Assembly (NCBI RefSeq): GCF_001747095.1
Contig: NZ_MDGP01000001.1
Coordinates: forward strand, 231,001-295,000
Direction of reading: 5' to 3'
Source: Roseivirga sp. 4D4
GTDB lineage: Bacteria > Bacteroidota > Bacteroidia > Cytophagales > Cyclobacteriaceae
DNA length: 64,000 nt
Part shown: piece by piece, positions 35,559 through 44,639 of the stretch
Layout: every line of letters begins with the position of its first letter
How positions within the stretch are numbered: position 1 is the first letter of the stretch
Made by a program: the position numbers and the translations under genes
The notes under the pieces: generated by a model
What the model saw: the letters and a program-made list of their open reading frames with translations, nothing else
Told to the model about the DNA's origin: nothing
Databases searched by the model: none

Positions 35559-36387
35559 GAGAAGACTTTCCTATATCATATTCCTATTCCCGTTGACGAC
35601 TTATGTGTTGAAGGCTCAGGGGAATTGTGATCTGATGGTAGAAGGAAGCAAGGAACGTATAGCCTGCGAGTATGGTAGAAAGGCCATTACTTTTAAACAG
35701 GGTAGTAAGCAATCTCAATTGCTTTTTGATTCTGCGATTGCAGTGAACCCTGATTACGCTTGGGCATATTATGAAAAGTCGGTTCCCTTTTTTAAGCGTG
35801 GAATGCTGAGTGAGGGGGTTAGACTATTAAATAAGGCGGTAGCGCTCGATCCACTCAGTTATTTGACTTATCGGGCTTACTGGTTTTCACAGCATAAGAG
35901 CTATGAACGGTGCAGGGACGATTTGGAGCAATACTATGCGATGGAAGGGGCTTATGCAAAAAACACCCCTGATGGCGCGCTTGATTTGAAGATTCTACTC
36001 GGCATTGTTTATTCGGAATTGGACCTCAAGCAGCAGGCAATTAATCAGGTTGAAGAGACAATCAGTTCTTATCCCTCAGAGGCTTATCTGGGTCCATACG
36101 ATTACCATACATTAGGAGTGCTTTACTTGAAGCATGAGCAATACGACCAAGCTAAGGTTGCGTTGCAGAAGTCGTTAGCATACAACGAGCAGTTTGCCGA
36201 TACTTACTACTACCTATCCCTAACAGAGCAGAGCCTTGGTGAAATCAACAAGGCCAAGGATTATATCCTAGAGTGTTTAAAGCGATTTGATGGTAAGGAG
36301 AACGGTTATAGTGGATATCCACTGTGTTTTCCTGTTTCGAGGGAATTGGCTGAAAGACAAATCGAGATACTCAAAGGATTGGGTTGA
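35542..36387 (+). CDS. Secreted TPR-repeat protein
   Basis: 281 residues from ATG 35542, chosen because a cleaner signal peptide (RRLSYIIFLFPLTTYVLKAQ) begins there; ATG 35530 is also possible. Tetratricopeptide repeats: NPDYAWAYYEKSVPFFKRG, DPLSYLTYRAYWF, YDYHTLGVLYLKHEQYDQAK and DTYYYLSLTEQSLGEINKA. A scaffold rather than an enzyme, in the periplasm or envelope, and overlapping the upstream lipoprotein gene. Convergent with the next gene at a two-base gap. Confidence 0.8.
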   Translation: MQSYIKRRLSYIIFLFPLTTYVLKAQGNCDLMVEGSKERIACEYGRKAITFKQGSKQSQLLFDSAIAVNPDYAWAYYEKSVPFFKRGMLSEGVRLLNKAVALDPLSYLTYRAYWFSQHKSYERCRDDLEQYYAMEGAYAKNTPDGALDLKILLGIVYSELDLKQQAINQVEETISSYPSEAYLGPYDYHTLGVLYLKHEQYDQAKVALQKSLAYNEQFADTYYYLSLTEQSLGEINKAKDYILECLKRFDGKENGYSGYPLCFPVSRELAERQIEILKGLG

Positions 36388-36389
36388 TT

Positions 36390-37460
36390 CTATTTGATCG
36401 CGCCAAGAACGTGTCCTAACACGCTGTACGCCCTTGAATGTCCGTATCGAGGTCCATAGGCGGTAGAAGTCAAAGCGATGACCATGTTCTCATCAGGAAT
36501 CAAGATGAGTTGATTTCCTCCTCTGCCAGAGGCCCAGAGGTAGTCAAATTTCCTTCCATTGATGGTTCTGGATTTTTTGTACCAGAGCATCCCATAAGAA
36601 TCTGTAAGCGTCCAATAATCTGTAAGGTCGAAAGCTCTTCTTTCAATAAGTCGTTGGATATAATCAGGATCAACAATCTGTTTATTTGCCCATTTTCCTT
36701 CATTGGCAACAAGCACACCTAGCTTCGCAAAGTCTAGTGTGGATAGGTATAGAGTGCCGGCAGCTACCGTTTGGTTTGCCGCATTGGTGAACCAAAAAAA
36801 CTGCTTAATGCCCATTGGTTTGAATACTCTTTCCGTGGCGAAGTCTCTCAGGCTCATCCCTGAGGTTTCTTCTATAATGGCTCCCACTAGCGCAGCATTT
36901 ATATCCGCATAAACCCATTTTTCTCCAGGTTTATTGGCCAAAGGGACTGTGAGTATATATTGAACCCATTCCTCGCCCCCTGACCAGTTTACCGCATGGC
37001 CGGGAGTCTCTGATCTGTCGGTATCGGCATCTAGGCCTGAAGCCATGTCTAACAAGTGGCTTATCTTAATTTTTTTATAGTCTTCGTGAATATTGGGGTA
37101 CTTCTCTTTCGGAAAGAATGAATACACATCTTGGTCGAGGCTTTGTACGAGGCCTTCTTTCATAGCGACACCCAGTAGAAGGGAAGTAATGCTCTTGCCT
37201 GCAGAGCGGATATCGAGAATTTGCTTTCTCCAATAGGTGTTGAAGTGCCACTCAGTTACCAATTGATGGTCTTTGATGATCACCAGTCCGGTAAAGTCGC
37301 CATTCTCGAAGTTATAGATCTTGTCTAAGAGAACGTCCATGGAGTCCCTATTCAATCCAGCTTCTTCTAAAGTGGTGTATGGGAGGTTGGGGACTGGAGG
37401 CATCTGAGCATATGCAGGCGCAACTATGCAAATGCAAAGTATTAGTGTTAAGTGTCGCAT
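36390..37460 (-). CDS. Serine hydrolase, class C beta-lactamase-related
   Basis: 356 residues with signal peptide (ICIVAPAYAQ). Penicillin-binding fold: Ser86-x-x-Lys89 in IRSAGKSITSLL, Tyr184-x-Asp in WVYADINAALVG, and a basic-glycine strand WASGRGGNQ in place of the KTG box. It therefore looks catalytically complete. Such enzymes may be esterases, peptidases or D-amino-acid hydrolases; true beta-lactamase activity is unlikely to be the main role. Periplasmic. Confidence 0.88.
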   Translation of the reverse strand: MRHLTLILCICIVAPAYAQMPPVPNLPYTTLEEAGLNRDSMDVLLDKIYNFENGDFTGLVIIKDHQLVTEWHFNTYWRKQILDIRSAGKSITSLLLGVAMKEGLVQSLDQDVYSFFPKEKYPNIHEDYKKIKISHLLDMASGLDADTDRSETPGHAVNWSGGEEWVQYILTVPLANKPGEKWVYADINAALVGAIIEETSGMSLRDFATERVFKPMGIKQFFWFTNAANQTVAAGTLYLSTLDFAKLGVLVANEGKWANKQIVDPDYIQRLIERRAFDLTDYWTLTDSYGMLWYKKSRTINGRKFDYLWASGRGGNQLILIPDENMVIALTSTAYGPRYGHSRAYSVLGHVLGAIK

Positions 37461-37610
37461 GGATTAGTTGTAAGGTTGGATAAAAGACATGAGCTCTTGG
37501 TGATGGTTGCACGAGCTTAAGTGTTCGGAGTTTAATGTGAACTAGAGCTTGGGAGTTATCCGATCATTTGATTTTCAGAAGCTCATGCAACCCTTCGAAA
37601 ATCCGCCTGT

Positions 37611-37665
37611 TATTTACTTAACAAATATGAAATTAATAATTACTTTTATATTTGTTAAGTAAATA
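37611..37665 (+). promoter_or_regulatory. Perfect 18-bp dyad over the PadR promoter
   Basis: TATTTACTTAACAAATAT (37611-37628) recurs as its exact inverse at 37648-37665, with 19 bases between. TATATTTG (37647-37654), a match to TAnnTTTG, lies in the PadR-proximal arm, and the ATG follows eight bases after the dyad. The layout is that of an autorepressor site. Confidence 0.75.
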
Positions 37666-37672
37666 GAATATC

Positions 37673-38002
37673 ATGTCCGAACAATCATTGGGTGAATTTG
37701 AAGAGTTGGTTTTGCTCATCGTGGCTGCCAATAACAAAGAGGCTTATGGTGTGCAAATTCTTAAACAATTGGAAGAACGACTGGATAGGAAGCTGAACAT
37801 CAGCGGTATTCACGTTGCCCTCAAGAGAATGGAGAATAAGGGCTTCGTTGAGTCCAGTTATGGCGGCATCACGAATGAGCGTGGAGGACGCAGAAAAAAG
37901 TTCTATAGCATAACCTCGTTGGGTAAGAAAGTGCTAGACAGACAGTATGAGTTAAGAACGAGTATATATCAGGAGATTCCTAAAATTTCATTTGGTCAAT
38001 GA
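37673..38002 (+). CDS. PadR family transcriptional regulator
   Basis: 109 residues: LGEFEELVLLIVAANNKEAYG, LNISGIHVALKRMENKGF and GGRRKKFYSITSLG mark the PadR winged helix. It precedes a single permease with a four-base ATGA overlap and stands behind a perfect 18-bp inverted repeat, so a PadR dimer or tetramer probably represses this operon. Opposite in orientation to the other three modules. Confidence 0.93.
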   Translation: MSEQSLGEFEELVLLIVAANNKEAYGVQILKQLEERLDRKLNISGIHVALKRMENKGFVESSYGGITNERGGRRKKFYSITSLGKKVLDRQYELRTSIYQEIPKISFGQ

Positions 38003-40614
38003 AGCCTCAACCACCCAAGCGAGCACTCCGTTTCCTGCACTGGTTTTGCCGTGAAGATTACCTTGAAGAATTTGAGGGTGATCTGATCGAGCTCTTCGAG
38101 GAGGTCTACGAAGAATCACCTAGAAAGGCCCGAAGAAAATTCTTTTGGGGCGTAGTTCGCTGTTTTCGCCCGGCATTTATCAAAGCATTTTATAAAGTCA
38201 ACCACTCAAATACAACAACTATGTTTAAGCACAATCTTTTAATCACACTTAGAAATTTTAAGCGTTATAAAGGCTCTTTTTTGATTAACCTAACAGGACT
38301 TTCCGTTGGGCTTTTATCAGCATTACTGATCTACTTTTGGGTTTACAGTGAGCTGACCGTAGACGGCTTTCATGAAACTGATCAACAGCTTTATCAAGTC
38401 ATGAGAAACTCCAACTATGGTCAGGAGACCAGGGTGTATTACAACAACTCTGATCTACTCCCAGATGCCTTAAGAGCAGAGGTCGCAGAAGTAGAATATG
38501 TCGTTCCCTTCGTGGAGGTTTGGTCTGATGTTTATCTATCATTTGGAGAAAAAAACATAAAGGCCGATGGTCGATTGGCAGGCAAAGACTTCTTCAAGGT
38601 ATTTTCCTATGACCTGATTCAAGGGGATAGGAATAACGCATTAACGGGAATGAATTCTATTGTCCTATCCAAGCAGTTGGCAGCGTCATTATCGGCTGAT
38701 CAAACCGTAGAAGTGGGGCAAATCGTTTCGATTCCAGGAGAGACCGAATATGGTACTCGATACGCAGGTGATTATTTAGTGACAGGTATTTTTGACCTTT
38801 CTAAACAAAACGTATCAGAGAAATTCGATTTCCTATTGACTACTGAGCTTTTCTTGAGCAAGCGTAGTCCAGGAAATAACAAGTGGAATAGCAACAGTTC
38901 TCGCGTTTATATCACATTAAAGGAGGGTACTGATGTAACACAGTTTAATGATAAGCTCGATGATTTTTTTCGAAACAAAAGATACGCTGACAATCCTGAC
39001 GTAGATCCTGCATGGGGGGAGCACATGTTTTTACAACAATACTCCACACGCTATTTGTATAATCGTTATGAAAACGGTGTGCTTTCAGGTGGCCGGATTG
39101 ATTATATCATTCTTTTTGGTGCTGTGGGACTGATGGTTTTAATAGTCGCCTGCATCAACTTTATGAACCTCTCTACAGCGCAAGCATTCCGTAGGCTTAA
39201 AGAAGTAGGGGTCAAAAAAGTGGTGGGTGCATCAAGAAGAGTCTTAGCCATTCAGCATATAACAGAATCGGTGATTTTGGCTGGCTTATCTTCTTTGATT
39301 GCCGTTTTTGCCGCGCTGCTGCTTTATCCAAAGCTGAGTCTAATATCTGCCAGAGATATTGTGATTGACTGGAATGCCGAATTGTTTGTGGGGATCATTG
39401 GGATAGTTATCATTACTGGCCTGATTGCAGGCAGTTATCCTGCCTTTTATATCTCAAGGATGAGACCTATTCAGATTTTAAAAGGGAAACTAAAAACCTC
39501 TTTGAGCGAGGTAATTGTCAGAAAAGGGCTGGTCGTTTTTCAGTTCTGCGTTTCACTTATCCTAATCATCACTGTCATTGTCGTTACCAGGCAAATAGAC
39601 TATACACAATCTAAAAACCTGGGCTATGAGAGAGATAACGTTTTGACTTTCAGAAGTGAAGGACAAATGTTAGACAACTACGAAACTTTCCTAAGTGAGG
39701 TGAAGAGAATCACAGGAGTTAAGAATGCAGGCCTAATCGAAGGAAACCCAATTAACTTCAGCAATTCGGGTGGCGGTTTTCCCAGGGAAGGGCAGCCTAT
39801 GGTACAATTCACTTTTGCCAGAGTGGGCTATGATTATTTGGAAACCATGGGAATTGAACTCCTCGAAGGCCGATCGTTTTCGAGAGAATTTGCCAATGAG
39901 GAAACTAAGATCATATTGAACGAGACTTCCGTGAAAGCCATGGGGCTAGAAGACCCTGTCGGTAAGGTCTACAATATCAGAGGGAAGAAGCAGGTGATCG
40001 GTATTATGAAGGATTTTCACCTTCAATCACTCCACGAAGAGATTAAACCTAGCTTTTTAATTTTTAGACCCGAAGATGTGAATACTGTCGTGATAAAAAT
40101 TCAGGCGGGTGCTGAACGCGAGACACTAACTGATGTAGAAGAACTCTATCGATCCTTCAACCCTGGTTTGCCTTTTGAATATGAGTTTTTGGATCAAAAC
40201 TATGAGGCGCTATATCAGACAGAGCAGCGAACAGCAAGCCTTTATCGATATTTTGCAATAGTGGCGGTTTTTATCTCTTGCTTGGGACTGTTAGGTCTAT
40301 CAGCCTTTACGGTGCAAATGAGACTTAAGGAGATCGGTATTAGAAAAGTATTAGGTTCTGGGGTTTGGAGAATTATTAGGTTGCTAACACAAGACCTGAC
40401 GCGAACCGTTATCATTTCACTCTTGATATCCATTCCTGTTGGATATTACCTATCGGAAAGCTGGTTGAATGGTTTTGCTTACAGCGTTGATTTAAACGTT
40501 AGCCTCTTTGCTATTGCTGGTGTTGCAATTGTCCTAATGGCCTGGAGTATTGTGGCCTTGCAGGCGTTTAGAGCATCAAGAGTCAACCCGGTCGAATGCC
40601 TGAAAGATGAGTAG
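37999..40614 (+). CDS. FtsX/MacB-type permease, type A, with prefix domain
   Basis: 871 residues. Prefix PPKRALRFLHWFCREDYLEE with EGDLIELFEE, then MFKHN at about residue 75 and a type A core: GSFLINLTGLSVGLLSALLI, central NLSTAQAFRRLKEVGVKKVVG, C-terminal KEIGIRKVLGSGVWR. Two periplasmic MacB-like domains separate the helix blocks. Overlaps PadR by four bases and forms a one-permease module with no type B partner. No ATPase nearby; substrate unknown. Confidence 0.92.
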   Translation: MKPQPPKRALRFLHWFCREDYLEEFEGDLIELFEEVYEESPRKARRKFFWGVVRCFRPAFIKAFYKVNHSNTTTMFKHNLLITLRNFKRYKGSFLINLTGLSVGLLSALLIYFWVYSELTVDGFHETDQQLYQVMRNSNYGQETRVYYNNSDLLPDALRAEVAEVEYVVPFVEVWSDVYLSFGEKNIKADGRLAGKDFFKVFSYDLIQGDRNNALTGMNSIVLSKQLAASLSADQTVEVGQIVSIPGETEYGTRYAGDYLVTGIFDLSKQNVSEKFDFLLTTELFLSKRSPGNNKWNSNSSRVYITLKEGTDVTQFNDKLDDFFRNKRYADNPDVDPAWGEHMFLQQYSTRYLYNRYENGVLSGGRIDYIILFGAVGLMVLIVACINFMNLSTAQAFRRLKEVGVKKVVGASRRVLAIQHITESVILAGLSSLIAVFAALLLYPKLSLISARDIVIDWNAELFVGIIGIVIITGLIAGSYPAFYISRMRPIQILKGKLKTSLSEVIVRKGLVVFQFCVSLILIITVIVVTRQIDYTQSKNLGYERDNVLTFRSEGQMLDNYETFLSEVKRITGVKNAGLIEGNPINFSNSGGGFPREGQPMVQFTFARVGYDYLETMGIELLEGRSFSREFANEETKIILNETSVKAMGLEDPVGKVYNIRGKKQVIGIMKDFHLQSLHEEIKPSFLIFRPEDVNTVVIKIQAGAERETLTDVEELYRSFNPGLPFEYEFLDQNYEALYQTEQRTASLYRYFAIVAVFISCLGLLGLSAFTVQMRLKEIGIRKVLGSGVWRIIRLLTQDLTRTVIISLLISIPVGYYLSESWLNGFAYSVDLNVSLFAIAGVAIVLMAWSIVALQAFRASRVNPVECLKDE

Positions 40615-40834
40615 TCTTAGCTTGGTTTAAGAAAAGTTGTTTTGAGGTGGAATAGTAGGGTTGACTGCTCCTTTTTGATCTATCTATAAACCTTAAAAAC
40701 TCTCTATAGAGTCAAAATGTTTCATCTTTTTCATCAATGAATAATTATTAAAAAACTTGAAATATTGGCATCATTTATGCGCAAAATTTGGACATGCAAG
40801 GTGCATGAAAATCTTTCCATAAAAACATCATAAT

Positions 40835-41602
40835 ATGAGGTCATTTATTCTATTCATCTTAGTAGTATCATTAAGTAGTTGTGCTGTTGTTCGTCCCGGA
40901 GAAGTGGGGGTGAAACAAAAAATGGGTAAGCTCGGAACTGAAGCCAAAACCTCCGGATCTATCTGGTTTAATCCATTGAATAGTAGTGTTGTAAAGGTCT
41001 CCACACAAACGGAAAACCTGGAGTTAACGATTAGTCTACCAAGCAAAGAGGGGTTGAGTATCACCTCTCAAATTTCGATTCTTTATCAGGTCAACGCGGA
41101 AAAGGTAACTCAGGTAGTGGAGGATCTTGGATTAAATTTCGAGCCAATTATTGCCAACATCTTTAGAAGTGCCAGTGCAGATGTCTGTTCAAAGTATAGT
41201 GCCAAGGATATGCACTCTGGTATGAGAGCCGATATCGAAGGAGCGATTGCTGATCGCATGAGTGAAATTTTGAACGATAAGGGAATCTTGATAGAGGAGG
41301 TTTTATTGAAGAGTATTCAATTGCCACCTGCTTTGGCCAATAGCATTGAACAGAAGCTGCAGGCAGAGCAAGACGCACTCAGAATGAAGTTTATCCTAGA
41401 TAGAGAGAAACTGGAGGCGGAGAGAAAGCTCATTGAGGCTAAAGGTACAAGAGATGCTCAGAAGATTTTAGCAGAGGGCTTAACCAAGCAGATTCTTGAG
41501 TTCAAGAGCATAGAAGCCTTTATTGAATTGGCTAAATCACAGAATTCGAAAGTGATCATTACCGATGGTAAAACACCGTATTTAATTCAAAACGACAAGT
41601 AG
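40835..41602 (+). CDS. SPFH/Band 7 (prohibitin-like) lipoprotein
   Basis: 255 residues. Lipobox VVSLSSCAVV is followed directly by VRPGEVGVKQKMGKL, the start of an SPFH domain (about 20-190, including SITSQISILYQV), then a coiled-coil helix (QKLQAEQDALRMKF, REKLEAERKLIEAKG) and the closing EFKSIEAFIELAKS. Most SPFH proteins are held by a helix in the cytoplasmic membrane; a lipid anchor implies a place outside the cytoplasm. Forms ring or cage assemblies in other systems. A strong terminator follows. Confidence 0.85.
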   Translation: MRSFILFILVVSLSSCAVVRPGEVGVKQKMGKLGTEAKTSGSIWFNPLNSSVVKVSTQTENLELTISLPSKEGLSITSQISILYQVNAEKVTQVVEDLGLNFEPIIANIFRSASADVCSKYSAKDMHSGMRADIEGAIADRMSEILNDKGILIEEVLLKSIQLPPALANSIEQKLQAEQDALRMKFILDREKLEAERKLIEAKGTRDAQKILAEGLTKQILEFKSIEAFIELAKSQNSKVIITDGKTPYLIQNDK

Positions 41603-41620
41603 GTTGTAGGAAACCTCAGC

Positions 41621-41656
41621 AAGGCCTGGTCAGACACTGATCAGGCCTTTTTTATT
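41621..41656 (+). terminator. Rho-independent terminator after SPFH lipoprotein gene
   Basis: AAGGCCTGGTCA pairs with TGATCAGGCCTT (one mismatch, five-base loop) and is followed by a T-run. Clear and well placed 19 bases after the stop. Confidence 0.88.
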
Positions 41657-41704
41657 TCTGGTATAACGAGTAAACTACTTCTAGCTCCGCCACTAGCGTC
41701 CTAC

Positions 41705-43504
41705 CTAGATCAATACTTGATTGATCAGTGATACAGTGAAAATACTAAGTAGGAACCAGCCCATAAAGCCCTGTATGATACATATATAACGACCTATCCC
41801 TTTTGTTGGAATAGCACCAAAACCGAGCGTTACAAAGGCATTTAGACTCAAGGCAAAAGCATTTAGCCAACTTCTGATAATGCCTAGTAGCATAACAAAG
41901 AAAGGTCTGATATAACCCTTTTCGTTCTTCTCCTTAAAGATGCGATAGTCTTCGATCATTCGTTTTTTACTCTTGGTGTCCCATTCAGATGGGAAGAGGA
42001 GGTAGATAAAAGAGAATAATAAAATGATAAAGAAGGAAACCAGTATCGCTCTTGCCGGACTTGTTCCACTTCGGGTATAGAACTTCAATAGTTTGCCAAT
42101 CTGGTATTGGATAAGACGCTCATAAGAACCAGTCTTTTGGTATGCTGCGTAATCATGATTCAGCATGAGATCTTTTAGATCAATATAAGCGGCATTGGCT
42201 GAGACCATGTCGCCACGTTCTTTATAATTGGTATGCATCAACTTGTAGTTATAGATGAGCTTGTCATAGGGTCCTGCTTGATTGACTTCTTCCTTCTCAC
42301 CGATTACAAAGGTGCGGGTTTGCCATTGTTCCCAACTAAGTTCACCATTGACCCCAAATCCACCTTCAAACTGTCGATAGGGCAAATAGTTAATTGGGCT
42401 GTGGAAGTTAGTTCTATCAATGTTTACCGCTTTCATAAAACGATTTTTATACATATTCAAACTCTTGGTTCTGGAATTAAAAAAATCGACTTCGTTATGG
42501 AATACATTACTGCTGATATCGATACTAGGTGAATTGATCTCTAGTGGTATCCGGCCGATCATGCCAGTTTGACACTTGAATTCATTTCCCTTGAACATTA
42601 CCATGTCGATCGGCTTTTGATCTGTGCCAAAAGGGTAGTAAGGTCTGCCAAGATTTGGTTCAAAGAATTGTTGTGTTAGCGTAAGCTTTGAATCAGTAAT
42701 ATTCAAGCGTCCCAGTCCTGCCATATAGTTCTGCTCAATTTTGTCAACTTCGACTCTAAAAAAACGGATGATGTCATAGTCTTGAAGGCTCCAAGACATC
42801 TCCGTCACTTGAATATCATGAAGGCCAATGATGTTCTGAACCCGATCACCCTCCTTCAAAATGCCGGTAGAACTAGCTAACACGAGTCGGTTAAGTTTAA
42901 GGCGTTCGAGTAAGATGGTGCCTTTACCATTTTGGATGACTAGATTCTTATCCGAAAAGTCGATCAACGAGTCGGAAGTAAGCTTGAGATCTAGATCAGG
43001 CCTTGCATCCAGAATTTGTTTAGCGGAAATACCATCTGAGTTTAGCCAATTACTAATTGAATTATAATGACTCTTATTCCTAAGGCTTACCACCGGTCTC
43101 TTGGTCAGGGCTTCCAAGATCCACAGATAGTCAATGTTTTCCTCTTTATAAAAGGCTTCTTCTCTTTCAATTAAGGCATTGAAACGAGGGCTCTGCCTTG
43201 CTAGGGTCAGATCGGGGTCTGTTTTGGCATGGTTCAGGTTGGTGAACCCATATAAAAAAGCACTATCAAGATATCTTAATGACATCTCTTGGTTTTTCAA
43301 TAATGACCATGAAAAGGCGACATTATAGTAGTCATTACCATTGCCTCTGTACTCAGTGAATAGAAGGTCATAGGTTTTGACAACAGTTGTGTAGTCACCG
43401 GATCTAAGTTGTTGTGTGGCTACCCACCTGAGAGAGTCTTGGGCAGACAAGGTAAGGTTGAGTATTAGTCCAAAGACAATACCCAAGTATTTTGGTTGAA
43501 GCAT
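41705..43504 (-). CDS. Periplasmic repeat domain fused to potassium-channel-like pore
   Basis: 599 residues. Signal peptide (GLILNLTLSAQ), then a TPR-like stretch (20-120), then a long region of beta-type repeats (about 190-400: NRLVLASSTGILKEGDRVQN, SSNVFHNEVDFFNSRTKSLN) that may form a solenoid, then a helical part. At the end come a membrane helix (about 486-504), a second helix, a re-entrant pore loop with TLGFG at 559-563, and a last helix. TLGFG resembles the K+ channel selectivity filter TVGYG. So an ion channel with a large outer domain is likely; ion and gating signal are unknown. Confidence 0.7.
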   Translation of the reverse strand: MLQPKYLGIVFGLILNLTLSAQDSLRWVATQQLRSGDYTTVVKTYDLLFTEYRGNGNDYYNVAFSWSLLKNQEMSLRYLDSAFLYGFTNLNHAKTDPDLTLARQSPRFNALIEREEAFYKEENIDYLWILEALTKRPVVSLRNKSHYNSISNWLNSDGISAKQILDARPDLDLKLTSDSLIDFSDKNLVIQNGKGTILLERLKLNRLVLASSTGILKEGDRVQNIIGLHDIQVTEMSWSLQDYDIIRFFRVEVDKIEQNYMAGLGRLNITDSKLTLTQQFFEPNLGRPYYPFGTDQKPIDMVMFKGNEFKCQTGMIGRIPLEINSPSIDISSNVFHNEVDFFNSRTKSLNMYKNRFMKAVNIDRTNFHSPINYLPYRQFEGGFGVNGELSWEQWQTRTFVIGEKEEVNQAGPYDKLIYNYKLMHTNYKERGDMVSANAAYIDLKDLMLNHDYAAYQKTGSYERLIQYQIGKLLKFYTRSGTSPARAILVSFFIILLFSFIYLLFPSEWDTKSKKRMIEDYRIFKEKNEKGYIRPFFVMLLGIIRSWLNAFALSLNAFVTLGFGAIPTKGIGRYICIIQGFMGWFLLSIFTVSLINQVLI

Positions 43505-43564
43505 TTTTTAAGATACTAAGTCTGATACTGACCTCCAACTCTAGTCATTATCGCGGTTATCGAA

Positions 43565-44371
43565 TTAATAGGTCACCTCTAGCTCAGCCACCAGAGGTCG
43601 ATGATCTGAAACCAAGGGCTCGTCCAATAGTTTGATCCTTTTTAGACTGATTTTTTGCCCTGCAGTACTGCGATAAATCACATGGTCAATTTCGGCTTTC
43701 TTGCCTCCTTGAAAACTAAGACTGTCTGCTCCCTTTTGGGCGAAAGCAAATCCATGATCATAAAAGTATTGCATGGTAGGAGAGTTGGGAGTGCAGTTGA
43801 AGTCGCCAGTGATGATTACTGACTTCTCGATAGTGTCAAGGTATTCGACTAAAGCCATTGCCTGATTCAAACGACTCGAATCACCCTCTAGGCCATTGAT
43901 CCAATCGAAATGTACATTGGCGAAGAGGACACTAAGGTCTTCTGAAATTTCCGCTTCCAGAATAATTGCACTTCGTGGTTCATAAATGCCATCGGGTAGC
44001 GACAGCACTTTTGTTGATACTAAGGGTTTGGCGGATAAGGTAGCCATGCCGTACTGGCCTCCCTGATAGTCCATAAACTTACCGAAGGTTCCAGTCATCT
44101 TGGTCTCTTCAGCTAAATATCCAGTTTGGTCAACACTATCAGTACGAGAACAATAGTGATCAATCTCCTGCAGGCCGCATAGATCGGGTGCTTCTGCTCT
44201 GATAATCGATGCGGCACGCGATAAGTCCAGTACTTCATCCATTCCCTGACCATGCCTGATGTTGTAGGACATAATCTTCACTTCAACTGTCTTTTGTAGA
44301 TCACAACTGGCGAGGCTTAGGAAACCCGCTATGCAGAGCATTGAGCATAGGACGCGCTTGAATAAGATCAT
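43565..44371 (-). CDS. Endonuclease/exonuclease/phosphatase family lipoprotein
   Basis: 268 residues. Lipobox SLASCDL. All motifs of the metal-dependent fold are present: MSYNIRHG, LCGLQEID, ANVHFDW, ITGDFNCTP and SDHRPLVAELE. Members cleave phosphodiester or phosphoester bonds in nucleic acids, inositol phosphates or sphingolipids; the substrate is not determined here. Probably anchored in the envelope facing the periplasm. Confidence 0.88.
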   Translation of the reverse strand: MILFKRVLCSMLCIAGFLSLASCDLQKTVEVKIMSYNIRHGQGMDEVLDLSRAASIIRAEAPDLCGLQEIDHYCSRTDSVDQTGYLAEETKMTGTFGKFMDYQGGQYGMATLSAKPLVSTKVLSLPDGIYEPRSAIILEAEISEDLSVLFANVHFDWINGLEGDSSRLNQAMALVEYLDTIEKSVIITGDFNCTPNSPTMQYFYDHGFAFAQKGADSLSFQGGKKAEIDHVIYRSTAGQKISLKRIKLLDEPLVSDHRPLVAELEVTY

Positions 44372-44639
44372 GGTAGGAAGTTAAGCTTTTGCTGAACGAC
44401 TTAAAAGTGCGTGTAAAGTGGGGTTTAATAGCTCTATGTGTAAATGAGCATCAAAAATGGATAAATGGACACCCTAATAGCGCAAAGGGGCACTCAATCA
44501 GTTTAAATCAGCACCATTCCCGGAGTCCAACATTAGAACTTTGAATATCACAAAAGTACAAATGGTACTAAACAGTTTGTGACTCAGTAGATGAGCATTA
44601 GACTAGGTAAATGGTCACAATGTAAGAAACATGTAGTGT
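44372..44639. other. Gene-free stretch, no element recognised
   Basis: AT-rich, with no convincing reading frame or strong hairpin. It could contain the promoter of the candidate RNA that follows; I could not identify a clear TAnnTTTG box. Confidence 0.4.

Noticed and set aside
36390..37460. Antibiotic-resistance beta-lactamase
   Set aside because: KTG box is replaced by SGRGG and the Tyr motif is atypical; the general serine hydrolase call is safer.
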